Of a DNA stretch of 64,000 nt, positions 63,946-64,000 are shown in pieces (position 1 is the stretch's first letter; the number at the start of each line of letters is the position of its first letter). The stretch is from Methanomicrobiales archaeon HGW-Methanomicrobiales-3. GTDB taxonomy: Archaea > Halobacteriota > Methanomicrobia > Methanomicrobiales > Methanospirillaceae. The position numbers and the translations under genes were made by a program. Below the pieces are notes generated by a model. It was not told where the DNA came from and made no database searches. It worked only from the letters and a program-made list of their open reading frames with translations. The stretch spans positions 248,001-312,000 of the forward strand of contig PGYK01000001.1 of the NCBI GenBank assembly GCA_002839605.1. The letters run 5' to 3'.

Positions 63946-64000
63946 ATGGCAGCAGAAGCAGTTATCGCAGCAGTTGACGTTGGAATGAGTGTTGAACAGA
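63946..64000 (+). CDS. ahaK: A-type ATP synthase subunit K (rotor ring), 3' truncated
   Basis: Only the first 18 codons are in the window (MAAEAVIAAVDVGMSVEQ), after GGAGGA. Position straight after ahaI and the Ala-rich start fit subunit K, the membrane rotor proteolipid of the H-I-K-E-C-F-A-B-D order. The ion-binding site lies beyond the window. Confidence 0.7.
   Translation, partial: MAAEAVIAAVDVGMSVEQ

Overview
The window comes from a euryarchaeal methanogen, most likely of the order Methanomicrobiales (my best guess is a Methanoregulaceae relative such as Methanoregula). The archaeal markers are an A1Ao ATP synthase, a thermosome, LonB, SepF, Sm-like protein with L37e, a Nob1-type nuclease, RNase J, and TATA-type promoters with leaderless or strong Shine-Dalgarno starts. 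The genes for N-epsilon-acetyl-beta-lysine synthesis (ablA, ablB) point to a methanogen. The DNA is moderately GC-rich, genes are tightly packed, and I see no prophage, insertion sequence, CRISPR array or rRNA.

Layout. 1-10 kb: the end of aspartate kinase, purM, a convergent sepF-zpr1 pair, a PUA-domain RNA-binding protein, the lsm-rpl37e-purF operon, a response regulator, a methyltransferase, a TPR protein and a DUF2330-like membrane protein. 10-14 kb: initiator tRNA-Met, a thioredoxin, a membrane protein, a 700-bp hairpin-rich gap and RNase J. 14-39 kb: a long run, mostly on the minus strand, of osmolyte and ion-handling genes. It holds two MscS channels, four cation/proton antiporters or related carriers, ablA-ablB with a divergent aminomutase paralogue, a P-type ATPase with DUF432, NSS, Na/Pi, DASS and SSS transporters, a universal stress protein, and a 41-residue symporter accessory protein. 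39-47 kb: an Lhr-like helicase, a cupredoxin-like lipoprotein, tRNA-Ser, the thermosome and a prs-nob1-gfcR operon. 47-54 kb: lonB-tldD-tldE, a crcB-crcB-DUF190 fluoride cluster and enolase. 55-61 kb: two KaiC/ArlH-like ATPases divergent from a type II/IV secretion ATPase (ArlI/GspE-like) and its membrane platform (ArlJ/TadC-like). 61-64 kb: the start of the ATP synthase operon (ahaH, ahaI, ahaK).

The main points of interest are these. (1) A KamA paralogue in the acetyl-beta-lysine operon has lost the acidic residues that bind lysine, so it may make another beta-amino acid such as beta-glutamate. (2) An ArlHIJ-like motor module has two H-like proteins, one lacking the P-loop lysine. (3) A strongly structured non-coding stretch lies before RNase J. 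(4) Two intergenic blocks about 20 kb apart share a GATC-rich palindromic repeat. (5) A roughly 178-bp dispersed repeat is present in two inverted copies. (6) A cupredoxin-like protein has lost its copper ligands.

All functional calls come from reading the sequence and from memory of protein families. No database search was run.
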